The notes beneath the pieces are model-generated. The model made no database searches. It was not told the DNA's origin and saw nothing but the letters and a program-made list of their open reading frames with translations. From Pirellulales bacterium (GTDB lineage Bacteria > Planctomycetota > Planctomycetia > Pirellulales > JAICIG01): a stretch of 6,797 bases of DNA. The stretch lies in contig JAICIG010000425.1 of the NCBI GenBank assembly GCA_025924495.1, positions 1 through 6,797 on the forward strand, written 5' to 3'. The position numbers were made by a program, and so were the translations under genes. Shown here one piece after another: positions 1 through 6,511 of this stretch (positions within the stretch are counted from its first letter, which is position 1; each line of letters begins with the position of its first letter).

Positions 1-1
1 G

Positions 2-1942
2 GCCGAAATGGACACCGTCGATGTGGTCGTCTATGGCGGTACGTCGGGCGGAGTGATGGCGGCGGTGCAGGCGGCCAAGATGGGCAAAAGCGTGGCGCTG
101 ATCGAGCCGGGCAAGCATCTGGGCGGGCTGACCTCGGGCGCGCTAGGCGCAACTGATATCGGCAACAAGGGCGCCATCGGCGGGCTGTCGCGCGAGTTCT
201 ATCGCCGCATCGGCAGGCACTACGGCAAAGACGAAGGCTGGACGTTCGAGCCGCACGTCGCCGAAGAACTCATGGACCAGTTCGTCGCCGAAGCCAAGGC
301 GACCGTCGTTCGCAATGAACGGCTCGATCTGAAGCACGGCGTCAAAAAGCGCGGCGCGCGAATCGAGTCGATCAAGATGGAAAGCGGCCGCACGTTTGCG
401 GGCCGGGTGTTCATCGACGCCAGCTACGAGGGAGACCTGATGGCCAAGGCGGGCGTTTCGTACCACGTCGGCCGCGAGGCCAATTCGGTTTACGACGAAA
501 CGCTCAACGGCGTGCAACTCGGCTCGAAAAAGCACCAATTCAATGCGCCGGTCGATCCATACGTTGTGCCCGGCGATCCCAAGAGCGGTCTGCTGCCGGG
601 CATCCACGAGGGCGGCCCTGGCGAGCAGGGCCAAGGCGACCGTCGGGTGCAGGCTTACAACTTCCGCATGTGCATGACCGACGATCCGGCCAATCGGCTG
701 CCGTTTCCTAAGCCGGCCGGCTACGATCCGCAGCGCTATGAGTTGCTTCTGCGCTACATCCAGGCGGGCGTGTTCGACGCGCTGGGCAGTAACTTGCCGA
801 TGCCCAACCGCAAGACCGACACGAACAACAACGGCGCCTTTTCGACCGACAACATCGGCATGAACTACGACTATCCCGATGGCGATTATGCCACGCGCGA
901 GAAGATCTTTCAGGAACACGTCGTCTACCAGCAAGGCATGATGTGGTTCCTGGCCAACGACCCGCGGTTGCCGCAAAAAGTTCGCGGCTTCGTCAACCGC
1001 TGGGGCTTGTGCAAGGACGAGTTCGTCGAGACCGGAGGCTGGTCGCACCAGATGTACGTGCGCGAGGCGCGGCGGATGATTTCCGATTACGTGATGACGC
1101 AGCACAATTGCCAAGGGCGTCTGGTCGCCGAAGACTCCATCGGCCTGGCCGCCTACGGCATGGACTCGCACAACACGCAGCGCTACGTGAAAGATGGCCA
1201 TGCGATCAACGAGGGAGATGTGCAAGTACACGGCTTCACGCCTTACCCGATCTCCTATCGTTCGATTGTTCCGAAAGCAGCCGAGTGCGATAACCTGCTT
1301 GTGCCGGTCTGCCTGGCGGCCTCGCATATTGCCTATGGCTCGATCCGCATGGAGCCGGTCTTTATGGTGCTTGGGCAATCGGCCGCGACGGCCGCCATCC
1401 TAGCGATCGACGCCGATACGAGCGTGCAGAAGGTCGACATTCAAAAACTGCAAGAGCGGCTGACCGCCGACCATCAGATTCTGACGTGGACCGGCCCTGC
1501 TGCTGTGCATGGTGTCGACCCCGCGAAGCTGGCTGGCGTGGTGGTCGATGACGTGAAGGCGGAACGGATCGGCGAGTGGACCGAGAGCAGCGCCACGCCC
1601 GGCTTTGTGGGCAGCGGATATTTGCACGACGCCAACGAACTGAAAGGCCAGAAGCAGGTGCGGTTCACCCTCCTGGCGACAAAGGGGGGCGACTACGACG
1701 TGCGGCTGGCCTATACGCAAAACGAAAATCGCGCCACGAATGTGTCTGTCACCGTCGCCGCGGGCAGCGAGACTCGTCAGGTTGAAGTCAACCAGCGGAA
1801 GACGCCGCCAATCGACAAGCACTTTGTGAGCTTGGGCAAAGTGCATCTGTCGGCCGGCGAGAAGGCGATCGTCACCATTTCCAATGCGGGCGCCAACGGC
1901 TTCGTGATTGCCGACGCCGTACAATTGGCGCCGCTTGAATAA
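2..1942 (+). CDS. FAD-dependent oxidoreductase with C-terminal golvesin-like domain (5'-partial)
   Basis: Probable FAD-dependent oxidoreductase of the FAD_oxidored family, often annotated 'xanthan lyase-like' in planctomycetes. Numbering starts at the ATG at base 8. The N-terminus has a beta strand VDVVVY followed by the dinucleotide-binding glycine loop GGTSGG (residues 10-15), then an acidic strand end (ALIEPG) and GGLTSG, typical of the FAD site. The middle carries the family signature region around YNFRMCMTDDP (about 216-226). The C-terminal FAD-cap region is near PISYRSIVPK to GQSAATAAI (about 418-465). From about residue 510 a beta-rich segment (VVDDVKAERIGEW to FVIADAVQL) resembles the golvesin/xanthan-lyase C-terminal domain, thought to bind glycans or peptidoglycan-like polymers. 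The frame is open upstream of base 8 (Ala-Glu precede the Met) and there is no ribosome site before that ATG. The true start, probably with a signal peptide, therefore lies left of the window. Substrate unknown. Confidence 0.88.
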   Translation, partial: AEMDTVDVVVYGGTSGGVMAAVQAAKMGKSVALIEPGKHLGGLTSGALGATDIGNKGAIGGLSREFYRRIGRHYGKDEGWTFEPHVAEELMDQFVAEAKATVVRNERLDLKHGVKKRGARIESIKMESGRTFAGRVFIDASYEGDLMAKAGVSYHVGREANSVYDETLNGVQLGSKKHQFNAPVDPYVVPGDPKSGLLPGIHEGGPGEQGQGDRRVQAYNFRMCMTDDPANRLPFPKPAGYDPQRYELLLRYIQAGVFDALGSNLPMPNRKTDTNNNGAFSTDNIGMNYDYPDGDYATREKIFQEHVVYQQGMMWFLANDPRLPQKVRGFVNRWGLCKDEFVETGGWSHQMYVREARRMISDYVMTQHNCQGRLVAEDSIGLAAYGMDSHNTQRYVKDGHAINEGDVQVHGFTPYPISYRSIVPKAAECDNLLVPVCLAASHIAYGSIRMEPVFMVLGQSAATAAILAIDADTSVQKVDIQKLQERLTADHQILTWTGPAAVHGVDPAKLAGVVVDDVKAERIGEWTESSATPGFVGSGYLHDANELKGQKQVRFTLLATKGGDYDVRLAYTQNENRATNVSVTVAAGSETRQVEVNQRKTPPIDKHFVSLGKVHLSAGEKAIVTISNAGANGFVIADAVQLAPLE

Positions 1943-1950
1943 TCTCTATC

Positions 1951-1959
1951 TGCTATATT
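1951..1959 (+). promoter_or_regulatory. Extended -10-like promoter motif upstream of the small UGA-containing gene
   Basis: TGCTATATT matches the extended -10 pattern TGnTATAAT with one mismatch, just after the oxidoreductase stop codon. No well-spaced -35 is present: TTGAAT at 1935-1940 leaves only 13 nt. If used, transcription would begin near 1966, at the foot of the hairpin, giving the small exported-protein gene its own promoter and a structured leader. This is a motif call only. Confidence 0.35.
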
Positions 1960-1965
1960 GGCGAC

Positions 1966-1991
1966 GCAGCCCCGCGCGATCGTGGGGCTGC
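1966..1991 (+). terminator. Hairpin after the oxidoreductase gene (terminator or 5' leader structure)
   Basis: GCAGCCCC (1966-1973) pairs perfectly with GGGGCTGC (1984-1991). The 10-nt loop can add three more pairs, including one G-U. A run of seven T lies at 2010-2016, about 18 nt beyond the stem, too far for a textbook intrinsic terminator. It may still end the oxidoreductase transcript. Alternatively it may be a 5' leader hairpin, because the nearby extended -10 would place a start site at its base. Confidence 0.45.
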
Positions 1992-2046
1992 CGCGATAAG
2001 CGTAGTTCCTTTTTTTCAGTGGTTTGAAGAAAGGAGGGTCTGCGAG

Positions 2047-2619
2047 ATGAGAACGCTGTGGAGATGTAGCGTCGCGGCCGTTTTTCTGGCCAGCGTCGCT
2101 ACCGCGGGGGCAGAAGAATTGAAAAGCGGGCTGCAAGCGGGCGACTTTGTCGGCGCGTTTGACGTGGTCAAGTGCGCCGGCGCCGAAGACGATGGCGTGA
2201 AAGAGGGCCGGCAACTCTGCTATCGCTGAAAGTACGGCGGTAAGCCCGTCGTCATGATTTTCGCTCGAAAATCTGACGCGGCCTTGGCCAGTTTGGTCAA
2301 GCAGGTCGATACACTGGTCGCCGAGCACGCCGACGAAAAGCTGAGCGCATTCGTCAATCTCATCGGCGAAGATCGGGATGCCTTGGAAGCGGACGCCAAA
2401 GAGTTCGCCGCCAAGAACAAGATCGCCAATATCCCGGTCGTGGTTCCGGTCGAGTTCGAAAACGGGCCCGACAATTTTGGCATCAACCCCAAGGCCGAAG
2501 TCACGGTCATGCTCTATAAGGGGTTGAAGGTTCAGGCCAACCATGCATTCGGCCCGGACCAGCTCAAGAAGAAGAACGTCTCGGACGTGCTCGCTGACGT
2601 GCCCAAGCTGCTTGAATAA
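2047..2619 (+). CDS. Small exported thioredoxin-like protein with in-frame UGA: candidate selenoprotein (CxxU)
   Basis: One reading frame of 190 codons, interrupted only by UGA at 2227-2229 (codon 61), ending at TAA. The start is fixed by AAGGAGG (2031-2037), 9 nt before the ATG. Residues 1-22 form a signal peptide (Arg-rich start, hydrophobic core, cleavage near AGA-EE), so the product acts outside the cytoplasm. The UGA follows C58-Y59-R60, giving C-Y-R-(UGA). A Cys there would make a CxxC redox motif, and from memory planctomycete relatives read CYRC. After it come strand PVVMIF (about 66-71), helices, IPVVVPVE and VTVMLYKGLKVQANHAF, a pattern like the second half of a thioredoxin/peroxiredoxin fold. 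The motif lies before the strand rather than after it as in classical thioredoxins, so the fold assignment is tentative. A SECIS-like hairpin follows. A conventional caller would split this into 60-aa and 121-aa (from 2254) pieces. The alternative is a pseudogene or base error (TGC/TGT to TGA). Function is unproven. Confidence 0.62.
2227..2229 (+). other. In-frame UGA codon, candidate selenocysteine site
   Basis: TGA at codon 61 of the exported-protein frame, between CGC (Arg60) and AAG (Lys62). The frame is uninterrupted on both sides. Translation beyond the TGA is protein-like, with alternating hydrophobic strands and charged helices. TGA is also used as an ordinary terminal stop by the transferase-like and sialidase-like genes in this window, so a genome-wide change of the code is unlikely. 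Confidence 0.6.
2250..2278 (+). promoter_or_regulatory. Candidate bacterial SECIS hairpin downstream of the UGA
   Basis: The lower stem CGTCA (2250-2254) pairs with TGACG (2274-2278). T2255 is bulged. The upper stem GATTTTC (2256-2262) pairs with GAAAATC (2267-2273), closing a four-base loop GCTC (2263-2266). That makes 12 Watson-Crick pairs. The loop starts 33 nt after the UGA and its first base is G. As I recall the bacterial SECIS criteria, they are a UGA-to-loop distance of about 16-37 nt, a loop of 3-14 nt with G among its first two bases, and an upper stem of at least 4 bp; all are met. A bulged U on the 5' side also occurs in the E. coli fdhF element. The AT-rich upper stem uses codons that are otherwise scarce in this gene. 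Confidence 0.58.
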
Positions 2620-2647
2620 CGTGCAGCTTGCGCGAATGGGCTTTATC

Positions 2648-2680
2648 GCCGCCGCCGGAATTCTTCGTTCCGGCGGCGGC
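2648..2680 (+). terminator. Strong hairpin, probable terminator of the small exported-protein gene
   Basis: A perfect 13-bp GC-rich stem (2648-2660 with 2668-2680) closes a 7-nt loop, 28 nt after the stop codon. It is followed on the + strand by a weak T-containing stretch (tcgatttctc). The position between two convergent genes fits transcript termination. The lack of a solid T run makes the mechanism less certain. On the - strand the following bases are not T-rich. Confidence 0.6.
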
Positions 2681-2788
2681 TCGATTTCTCACGAGCGTCT
2701 GAATAACTCCCCTTCGGCGGAAACCATCGTCGTCTTTCATTCCACGGATGATCGCCCTTTCGCGAATCAAATGGCGGCTCGCCCTTGC

Positions 2789-4405
2789 TCAATCATTCGC
2801 GACCAACAGCGCCATGCCGTCGGCTCCGGCGTCGGCGGCGCCTTGCAACTGGCCATCGGCGCCAAGCGCGATGGCGTGCACGAGGGCCATTTCGCCATGG
2901 CTATAGGGCAGACGGTTGATGGGATGCTTTTTGCGGACCTCGGCGCAAACGTATTCGGGGATCCGCGCCTGGCAGGTGATGGCGTCTCCCTGGCAATCGA
3001 ACCGCGGGGCCAGCACTGCATCGCTAATGCTCATGCCGAAATCAAGCCGGTTCAAGATCGTCTGCAACACCGCCGTGATGATCCGCGTGGCGCCCGGCGC
3101 CCCGAGCGCCAACACCGGCTGGCCGTCGCGCAGGACGAGCGTGGGCGTCATGCCGGTCGTGCGTCCTTTGCCCGGAAAGATGCTGTTGGGATGGCCGGGG
3201 TACGGATAGAAGTTAACCATCGAGTTGTTGTACATGAAACCGAGGCCCGGGCTGATCACGCCGGACGAGGAGCCGAGCGAATGAGTCAACGACACGCAGT
3301 TGCCGTGGCGATCGACCACGGTAACTTGCGTCGTGTTGGGCGAGCCAGGTTGAATGCGCGGCACCTCGATCGGCGCGCCCGAGTCGATCTTCTCTCGCCA
3401 TTGGGCCGCTCGTTCTTTCGAAATCATCACGGCGAGCGGCACGTCGACGAATCGCGGATCGCCCAATTGCCGATTACGATCGGCGAAAGCGGCCTTCATC
3501 GCCATCGATACCAGGTAGATGTACTTGGGCGAGTTGTGTTCGAGCGCCGCCAAATCGTATCCTGCGAGGATATTGAGGATCGCCGCCAACGTCGGCCCGC
3601 CATGCGGCGGCTGCGAAGTGACAATGGTCCAGTCGCGATAGGTCGTTGTTACCGCAGGCTCTTCGCGCACGCCGTAATCGGCCAGATCGTCGGCAGTGAT
3701 CCAACTGTCATGCGTTTTCAGATCGCCGGCAATTTCCTCGGCCAGACCGCCGACGTAAAAATCTTCGGGGCCGTGCTCGGCCAACCGCCGCAGCGTTCGC
3801 GCGTAGTCGGGGTTGCCCAGCCGCTCCCCCGCATCACGCGCCGTTCCATCGGGCTTCAGGTAAATGCGACCTGCATCGGGCGTGACGTGCAGTTTGAGGA
3901 ACAGCGAAGACTCCTCGGCTCTCCCCGGCTTTCGCTGCCAAGACTCCGCCAAATGACCGCCGACGGTAAAACCCTCTTCGGCCGTGCGGATCGCCGGCGC
4001 CAACAGGTCGGCCCACGAGCGCGAGCACCAATGCCGGTGGATCAGTTCCATGCCGCGGACCATGCCGGGCGTGCAAATCGATCGATAGCCGTCCTCGTTC
4101 ACGCGATCCTTCAGATAGAATCCCCAGCCTCGAGGATTCGATCCGATCACGACGCCCGACCACATGTCGGGCGAGACGCGCGACCCGGCCAACGCAGGAG
4201 CATCAACGATCGGCTGCGGCTGCTTGTCGTCGGCCAGCCAGTAGTTCATCAGTAGATATCCGCCGACTCCGCAGGAATGCGGGTCGATGACAAACTGCAC
4301 GGCGGCGCAGGCCAACGCAGCATCGAAGGCGTTGCCGCCGGCGGCGAGGACTTTTGCCCCTTCTTCAACCGCAAGCGGCTGCGGAGCCACGATCATGGCT
4401 GGCAT
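2789..4405 (-). CDS. Gamma-glutamyltransferase-superfamily Ntn-hydrolase, no signal peptide
   Basis: 538-aa proenzyme of the GGT (gamma-glutamyltranspeptidase) family, expected to self-cleave before a Thr into large and small subunits. N-terminal GGNAFDAA (23-30) and PHSCGVGG (42-49) are family motifs. The predicted nucleophile is Thr358 in N-TTQVTVVD, leaving a small subunit of 181 aa, close to the usual size. GLGFMYNN (387-394) and GAPGATRI (435-442) match the conserved active-site segments. The start is set by AAGGAG (4414-4419 on the - strand), 8 nt before the ATG. There is no signal peptide, so it is probably cytoplasmic, like the YwrD-type members. Pocket residues differ from E. coli GGT: Asn398 replaces Asp433, Ala439 replaces the second oxyanion-loop Gly, TG replaces the SS pair before M-x-P-T, and the FRE segment carrying Arg114 is absent (VDAPALAG instead). 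True gamma-glutamyl transfer is therefore doubtful; hydrolase or acylase activity on another amide is possible. It converges with the upstream small gene and diverges from the sulfatase remnant. Confidence 0.9.
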   Translation of the reverse strand: MPAMIVAPQPLAVEEGAKVLAAGGNAFDAALACAAVQFVIDPHSCGVGGYLLMNYWLADDKQPQPIVDAPALAGSRVSPDMWSGVVIGSNPRGWGFYLKDRVNEDGYRSICTPGMVRGMELIHRHWCSRSWADLLAPAIRTAEEGFTVGGHLAESWQRKPGRAEESSLFLKLHVTPDAGRIYLKPDGTARDAGERLGNPDYARTLRRLAEHGPEDFYVGGLAEEIAGDLKTHDSWITADDLADYGVREEPAVTTTYRDWTIVTSQPPHGGPTLAAILNILAGYDLAALEHNSPKYIYLVSMAMKAAFADRNRQLGDPRFVDVPLAVMISKERAAQWREKIDSGAPIEVPRIQPGSPNTTQVTVVDRHGNCVSLTHSLGSSSGVISPGLGFMYNNSMVNFYPYPGHPNSIFPGKGRTTGMTPTLVLRDGQPVLALGAPGATRIITAVLQTILNRLDFGMSISDAVLAPRFDCQGDAITCQARIPEYVCAEVRKKHPINRLPYSHGEMALVHAIALGADGQLQGAADAGADGMALLVAND

Positions 4406-4413
4406 TGACTGTT

Positions 4414-4419
4414 CTCCTT
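4414..4419 (-). promoter_or_regulatory. Shine-Dalgarno site that fixes the start of the GGT-like gene
   Basis: AAGGAG on the - strand, 8 nt upstream of the ATG at 4403-4405. It supports that Met over the in-frame Met three codons later (4394-4396), and confirms that no signal peptide is encoded upstream. Confidence 0.7.
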
Positions 4420-4488
4420 GTTGCTAACGACGGCGCCGCGGTTGAGAGGTCTTATGCGCGAAACTGGACGAACGAGAGGGCCTGAAGG

Positions 4489-4517
4489 TTGACCTGAACA
4501 AAAACACCGCGGATATT
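4489..4517 (+). promoter_or_regulatory. Candidate sigma70-type promoter for the sulfatase remnant
   Basis: TTGACC (4489-4494, five of six consensus bases) is separated by exactly 17 nt from GATATT (4512-4517, four of six). The predicted start near 4524 gives a leader of about 60 nt to the ATG at 4584. A short inverted repeat CCGC/GCGG (4507-4510, 4518-4521) straddles the -10. The whole 178-bp gap between the divergent genes otherwise shows nothing recognisable. Confidence 0.4.
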
Positions 4518-4583
4518 GCGGCAAAACCAACGGCCCGGACGTCGTTTGCTCCCCCTTGTTCGCCAATAGTTCGAGGTTTCTCG

Positions 4584-4892
4584 ATGATCGCTCGCCGTTT
4601 GCCCGTCGCACTGTCGCAATGCCAAAATCAAACGCGGCCCTTATTGCCGACAACGGCGACAATCGTCATCAGCGCCGCGCTTGCGCTGTGGGCCGCCGCG
4701 CCAAATGATAAATCGCTCGCCGCAGATAATCCAGAAAAACCGAACGTCGTGTTGGTGTTCGCCGACGATAAGTATGAGCACAGCCAGCCGAAGGTTGACA
4801 ATACGCTGAAAAAACGGCTGAAATCGCCATTTCGCCAGGAATTTCAAATCACTTGGAATTGCGGCAAACTGGGGCAAATTACGGGCAATTAA
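4584..4892 (+). pseudogene. Truncated sulfatase N-terminus (remnant)
   Basis: The 102-aa frame begins with a long signal peptide-like region (hydrophobic TATIVISAALALWAAA, about 23-38). It then reads KPNVVLVFADDKYE (about 52-65), the first beta strand and metal-binding Asp pair (Asp61-Asp62) of the sulfatase/alkaline-phosphatase superfamily. Family members are usually 450-600 aa, with a C/S-x-P-x-R formylglycine site shortly after this point. Here homology stops at about base 4778, the remaining 37 residues look unrelated, and a stop follows. No later sulfatase motif is visible in any frame up to the next gene, so this looks like a deletion remnant, not a single frameshift. GAGG (4573-4576) lies 7 nt before the ATG, and a plausible promoter sits upstream, so the fragment may still be transcribed. 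A genuine small secreted protein cannot be excluded. Confidence 0.6.
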
Positions 4893-4910
4893 CTACACTT
4901 TGCTACACTG
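4861..4910. repeat. 10-nt-periodic degenerate tandem sequence
   Basis: Five consecutive 10-nt units. The first three share a GGCAAA/T core: GCGGCAAACT, GGGGCAAATT, ACGGGCAATT. The last two share CTACACT: AACTACACTT, TGCTACACTG. The period equals about one helical turn. It spans the 3' end and stop codon of the sulfatase remnant. The CTACACT pair is exact over seven bases; the first three units are imperfect. Confidence 0.4.
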
Positions 4911-5071
4911 CAGCCCATATGCCGGCGCCGCTTGGCGAAACTGGATCGTCCGCTTTTTAGCGAGGCCTCGCCAGCGCGACTCTTGAGAGTCCGTCGCCGC
5001 CAATAGCCAAAAAGAAAAAAGGCGGTCCAGCGTGACTGCAATCATTAACGCCTGGCCGTCATCACCTGTGG
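4893..5071. other. Convergent non-coding spacer, no gene seen
   Basis: 179 bp between the sulfatase remnant and the 3' end of the sialidase-like gene. The only structure is an inverted repeat GACTCT/AGAGTC (4978-4983, 4986-4991) with an overlapping alternative pairing GCGAC/GTCGC, and an A-rich run near 5010-5020. On the - strand an A-rich/T-poor layout gives no clear terminator for the sialidase gene. A short reading frame on the - strand covers the spacer but has no ribosome site or recognisable motif, so I do not call it. Confidence 0.4.
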
Positions 5072-6244
5072 TCATGGCGTCCCGGGGACCAAGCGAAACG
5101 AATCCATGACAATTGACTGATCGACTTTGCCATACGGGTCGTCGCTCCCCACATGCCCGAACACGAAGATCCGGCCATCAGCTGCCTGTACGGCGCGCGG
5201 ATAGTAGGCCGTCCCAGGCACGTCGAGCTTCTGCCAACTCTGACCGCCGTCACTCGTCGAATGAATGCCGCTGGTGGCGAGATGCAGGACCGGTCCTTCA
5301 CGAGTCGCCAGCAATTCTGGCTGGCCGCTGTGCGGTAAAACGGATGGGCCGGCCGGCTGCGCAGTCCACGAGTCACCCGATTTTTTGAGCGTGGACTGCC
5401 AGCGTTTAGCGTCGCTCGCGCGCCGAAAAACGCATAGCAAATCGCCGTTGGCCAATTCGGCGACATCGAACTCCTCAGTCCAGCCGCCGCGCTGTTCAGA
5501 GAGAATCGCAGCCAACGGCCCTTTCCAGGCGCGGCCCTGATCGGATGAGACCAGCAGCGCCGGTTCCACGAGCCTGCTGAACTCCGCCCGCGTCTGACTG
5601 CCGGCTGGAGCCCGCACCACGCCGGCCAGCAGCAGGAGGCGGCCGTCGCGCAGCACTCGAAGTCGACGCGGCCAGGTCGAGTACTTCATAGGATCAAGGG
5701 GCAATTCCGGCCGGCCCCATGTCTTCGTGCCATCAAGGGATCGCTGCAAGTAGCCGGTCTGCGGCAAATCCCGATCATACGGAAGATAAAAACCGAATAC
5801 GCCGCGCAGCACGGCGCCGTCCGCCAGGGCCGTCGCCGCATCATTTGTGACGCCGTTCATACACGACTTGAACGCGTCGGCGCTCGCTTGCTGCCATGTC
5901 TTTCCCCCGTCTATCGAACTGAGGTAGACATTCCGCAGATCAAGTCCGGTCATGTCGTATTCGGGGCGTCCTTCTGGCGGCCAGGTCAGCTTTTGTTGCA
6001 CCTCTTGGGGCGCACGCGGTCGTCCATCGACCGGACCGGTCGCCTGCGTGAAGCCCAACATCAGCTTTCCATCCGGCATGAGCCAGACGCCGACCCAACT
6101 CGTGAAGCCGGGCGTTTGCGGCGAATGATAGATCGTCCGACGCTGGTGCTCGACGGCGGAGAACTCGGCCGCGCGAGCCTCCGAGAGCCCTACTGCGGCC
6201 AAAGCGACAGCCAAGGTTGCGAAATGGAGCTTTGTCATTCTCAC
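5072..6244 (-). CDS. Secreted sialidase-like protein with Asp-box (BNR) repeats
   Basis: 390-aa exported protein predicted to form a six-bladed beta-propeller of the sialidase/neuraminidase superfamily, cleaving or binding terminal sugars outside the cytoplasm. The signal peptide covers residues 3-25/26 (KLHFATLAVALAAVGLSEARA, cut near ARA-A). Asp boxes of the S/T-x-D-x-G-x-x-W type begin at residues 110 (SIDGGKTW), 169 (SLDGTKTW), 233 (SSDQGRAW) and 330 (TSDGGQSW); the second has T for the second Gly. The segment WTEEFDVAELANGDLLCVFRR (about 255-275) resembles the conserved Glu and second arginine-triad region. TAYYPRAV (about 345-352) may hold the catalytic Tyr. A clear N-terminal FRIP/RIP motif is not seen, so true sialic-acid specificity is uncertain. 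The start is ambiguous: a GTG at 6244 and an ATG two codons later (6238) both keep the signal peptide, and neither has a good ribosome site. It is monocistronic on this strand as far as visible. Confidence 0.85.
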   Translation of the reverse strand: MRMTKLHFATLAVALAAVGLSEARAAEFSAVEHQRRTIYHSPQTPGFTSWVGVWLMPDGKLMLGFTQATGPVDGRPRAPQEVQQKLTWPPEGRPEYDMTGLDLRNVYLSSIDGGKTWQQASADAFKSCMNGVTNDAATALADGAVLRGVFGFYLPYDRDLPQTGYLQRSLDGTKTWGRPELPLDPMKYSTWPRRLRVLRDGRLLLLAGVVRAPAGSQTRAEFSRLVEPALLVSSDQGRAWKGPLAAILSEQRGGWTEEFDVAELANGDLLCVFRRASDAKRWQSTLKKSGDSWTAQPAGPSVLPHSGQPELLATREGPVLHLATSGIHSTSDGGQSWQKLDVPGTAYYPRAVQAADGRIFVFGHVGSDDPYGKVDQSIVMDSFRLVPGTP

Positions 6245-6289
6245 GATTTATGTTTCCCGGAGGCGGATTCTGCCTTGTTTTCCTGCGGC

Positions 6290-6307
6290 GCAATGAACCC
6301 GCATTGC
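6290..6307. repeat. Small inverted repeat upstream of the sialidase-like gene
   Basis: GCAATG (6290-6295) and CATTGC (6302-6307) are separated by 6 nt, 46 bp upstream of the sialidase-like start. This is a suitable place for an operator, but six-base arms are weak evidence and no matching promoter hexamers were found. Confidence 0.25.
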
Positions 6308-6460
6308 AAAACGTCCTGAGGCACTTTAACGCGCCACGTAGTTCGACGCGACGAATCGCGCCTGCAGGTGCTGGCTGCCTGCTCCGAAGGTACGGATTGT
6401 TGGTCAGCGCCGCGTCGCACCTTATTGGATTAAATGGCTGAACTGATGTTTAAAGGCCGC

Positions 6461-6500
6461 CAATTGCCATGCGCATTCTCGGCAATTGCCCCGACAATTG
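6461..6500. repeat. Cluster of three CAATTG palindromes
   Basis: CAATTG occurs at 6461-6466, 6483-6488 and 6495-6500. The first two extend to an identical CAATTGCC (22 nt apart), and the middle one forms the 10-bp perfect palindrome GGCAATTGCC (6481-6490). The spacing of about two turns and then one turn is operator-like, but no regulated gene is assigned. Confidence 0.35.
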
Positions 6501-6511
6501 AGGTCGACAGT

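Noticed and set aside
143..1378. 411-codon open frame on the - strand
   Set aside because: It lies antisense to the well-supported FAD oxidoreductase. No domain, signal or ribosome site was seen.
2227..2229. UGA read as Trp through an altered genetic code
   Set aside because: Other genes in the window end with TGA and encode Trp with TGG.
2254..2619. Independent 121-aa gene starting at ATG 2254
   Set aside because: This ATG has no ribosome site and lies within the hairpin, and the protein would lack the export signal and the N-terminal half. Read-through of the UGA explains both pieces better.
2760..2802. Inverted repeat TCGCGAAT/ATTCGCGA overlapping the GGT-like stop codon
   Set aside because: The arms are 8 bp with a 27-nt loop and no T run on the - strand, so it is too weak to call a terminator.
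2543..4255. 570-codon open frame on the + strand
   Set aside because: It lies antisense to the GGT-like gene. Its translation is rich in Arg/His/Ala with no motif, as expected from a GC-rich shadow frame.
4458..4945. 11-nt direct repeat GCGAAACTGGA flanking the sulfatase remnant
   Set aside because: Repeats of this length are expected by chance in a window of this size, and there are no inverted ends or transposase.
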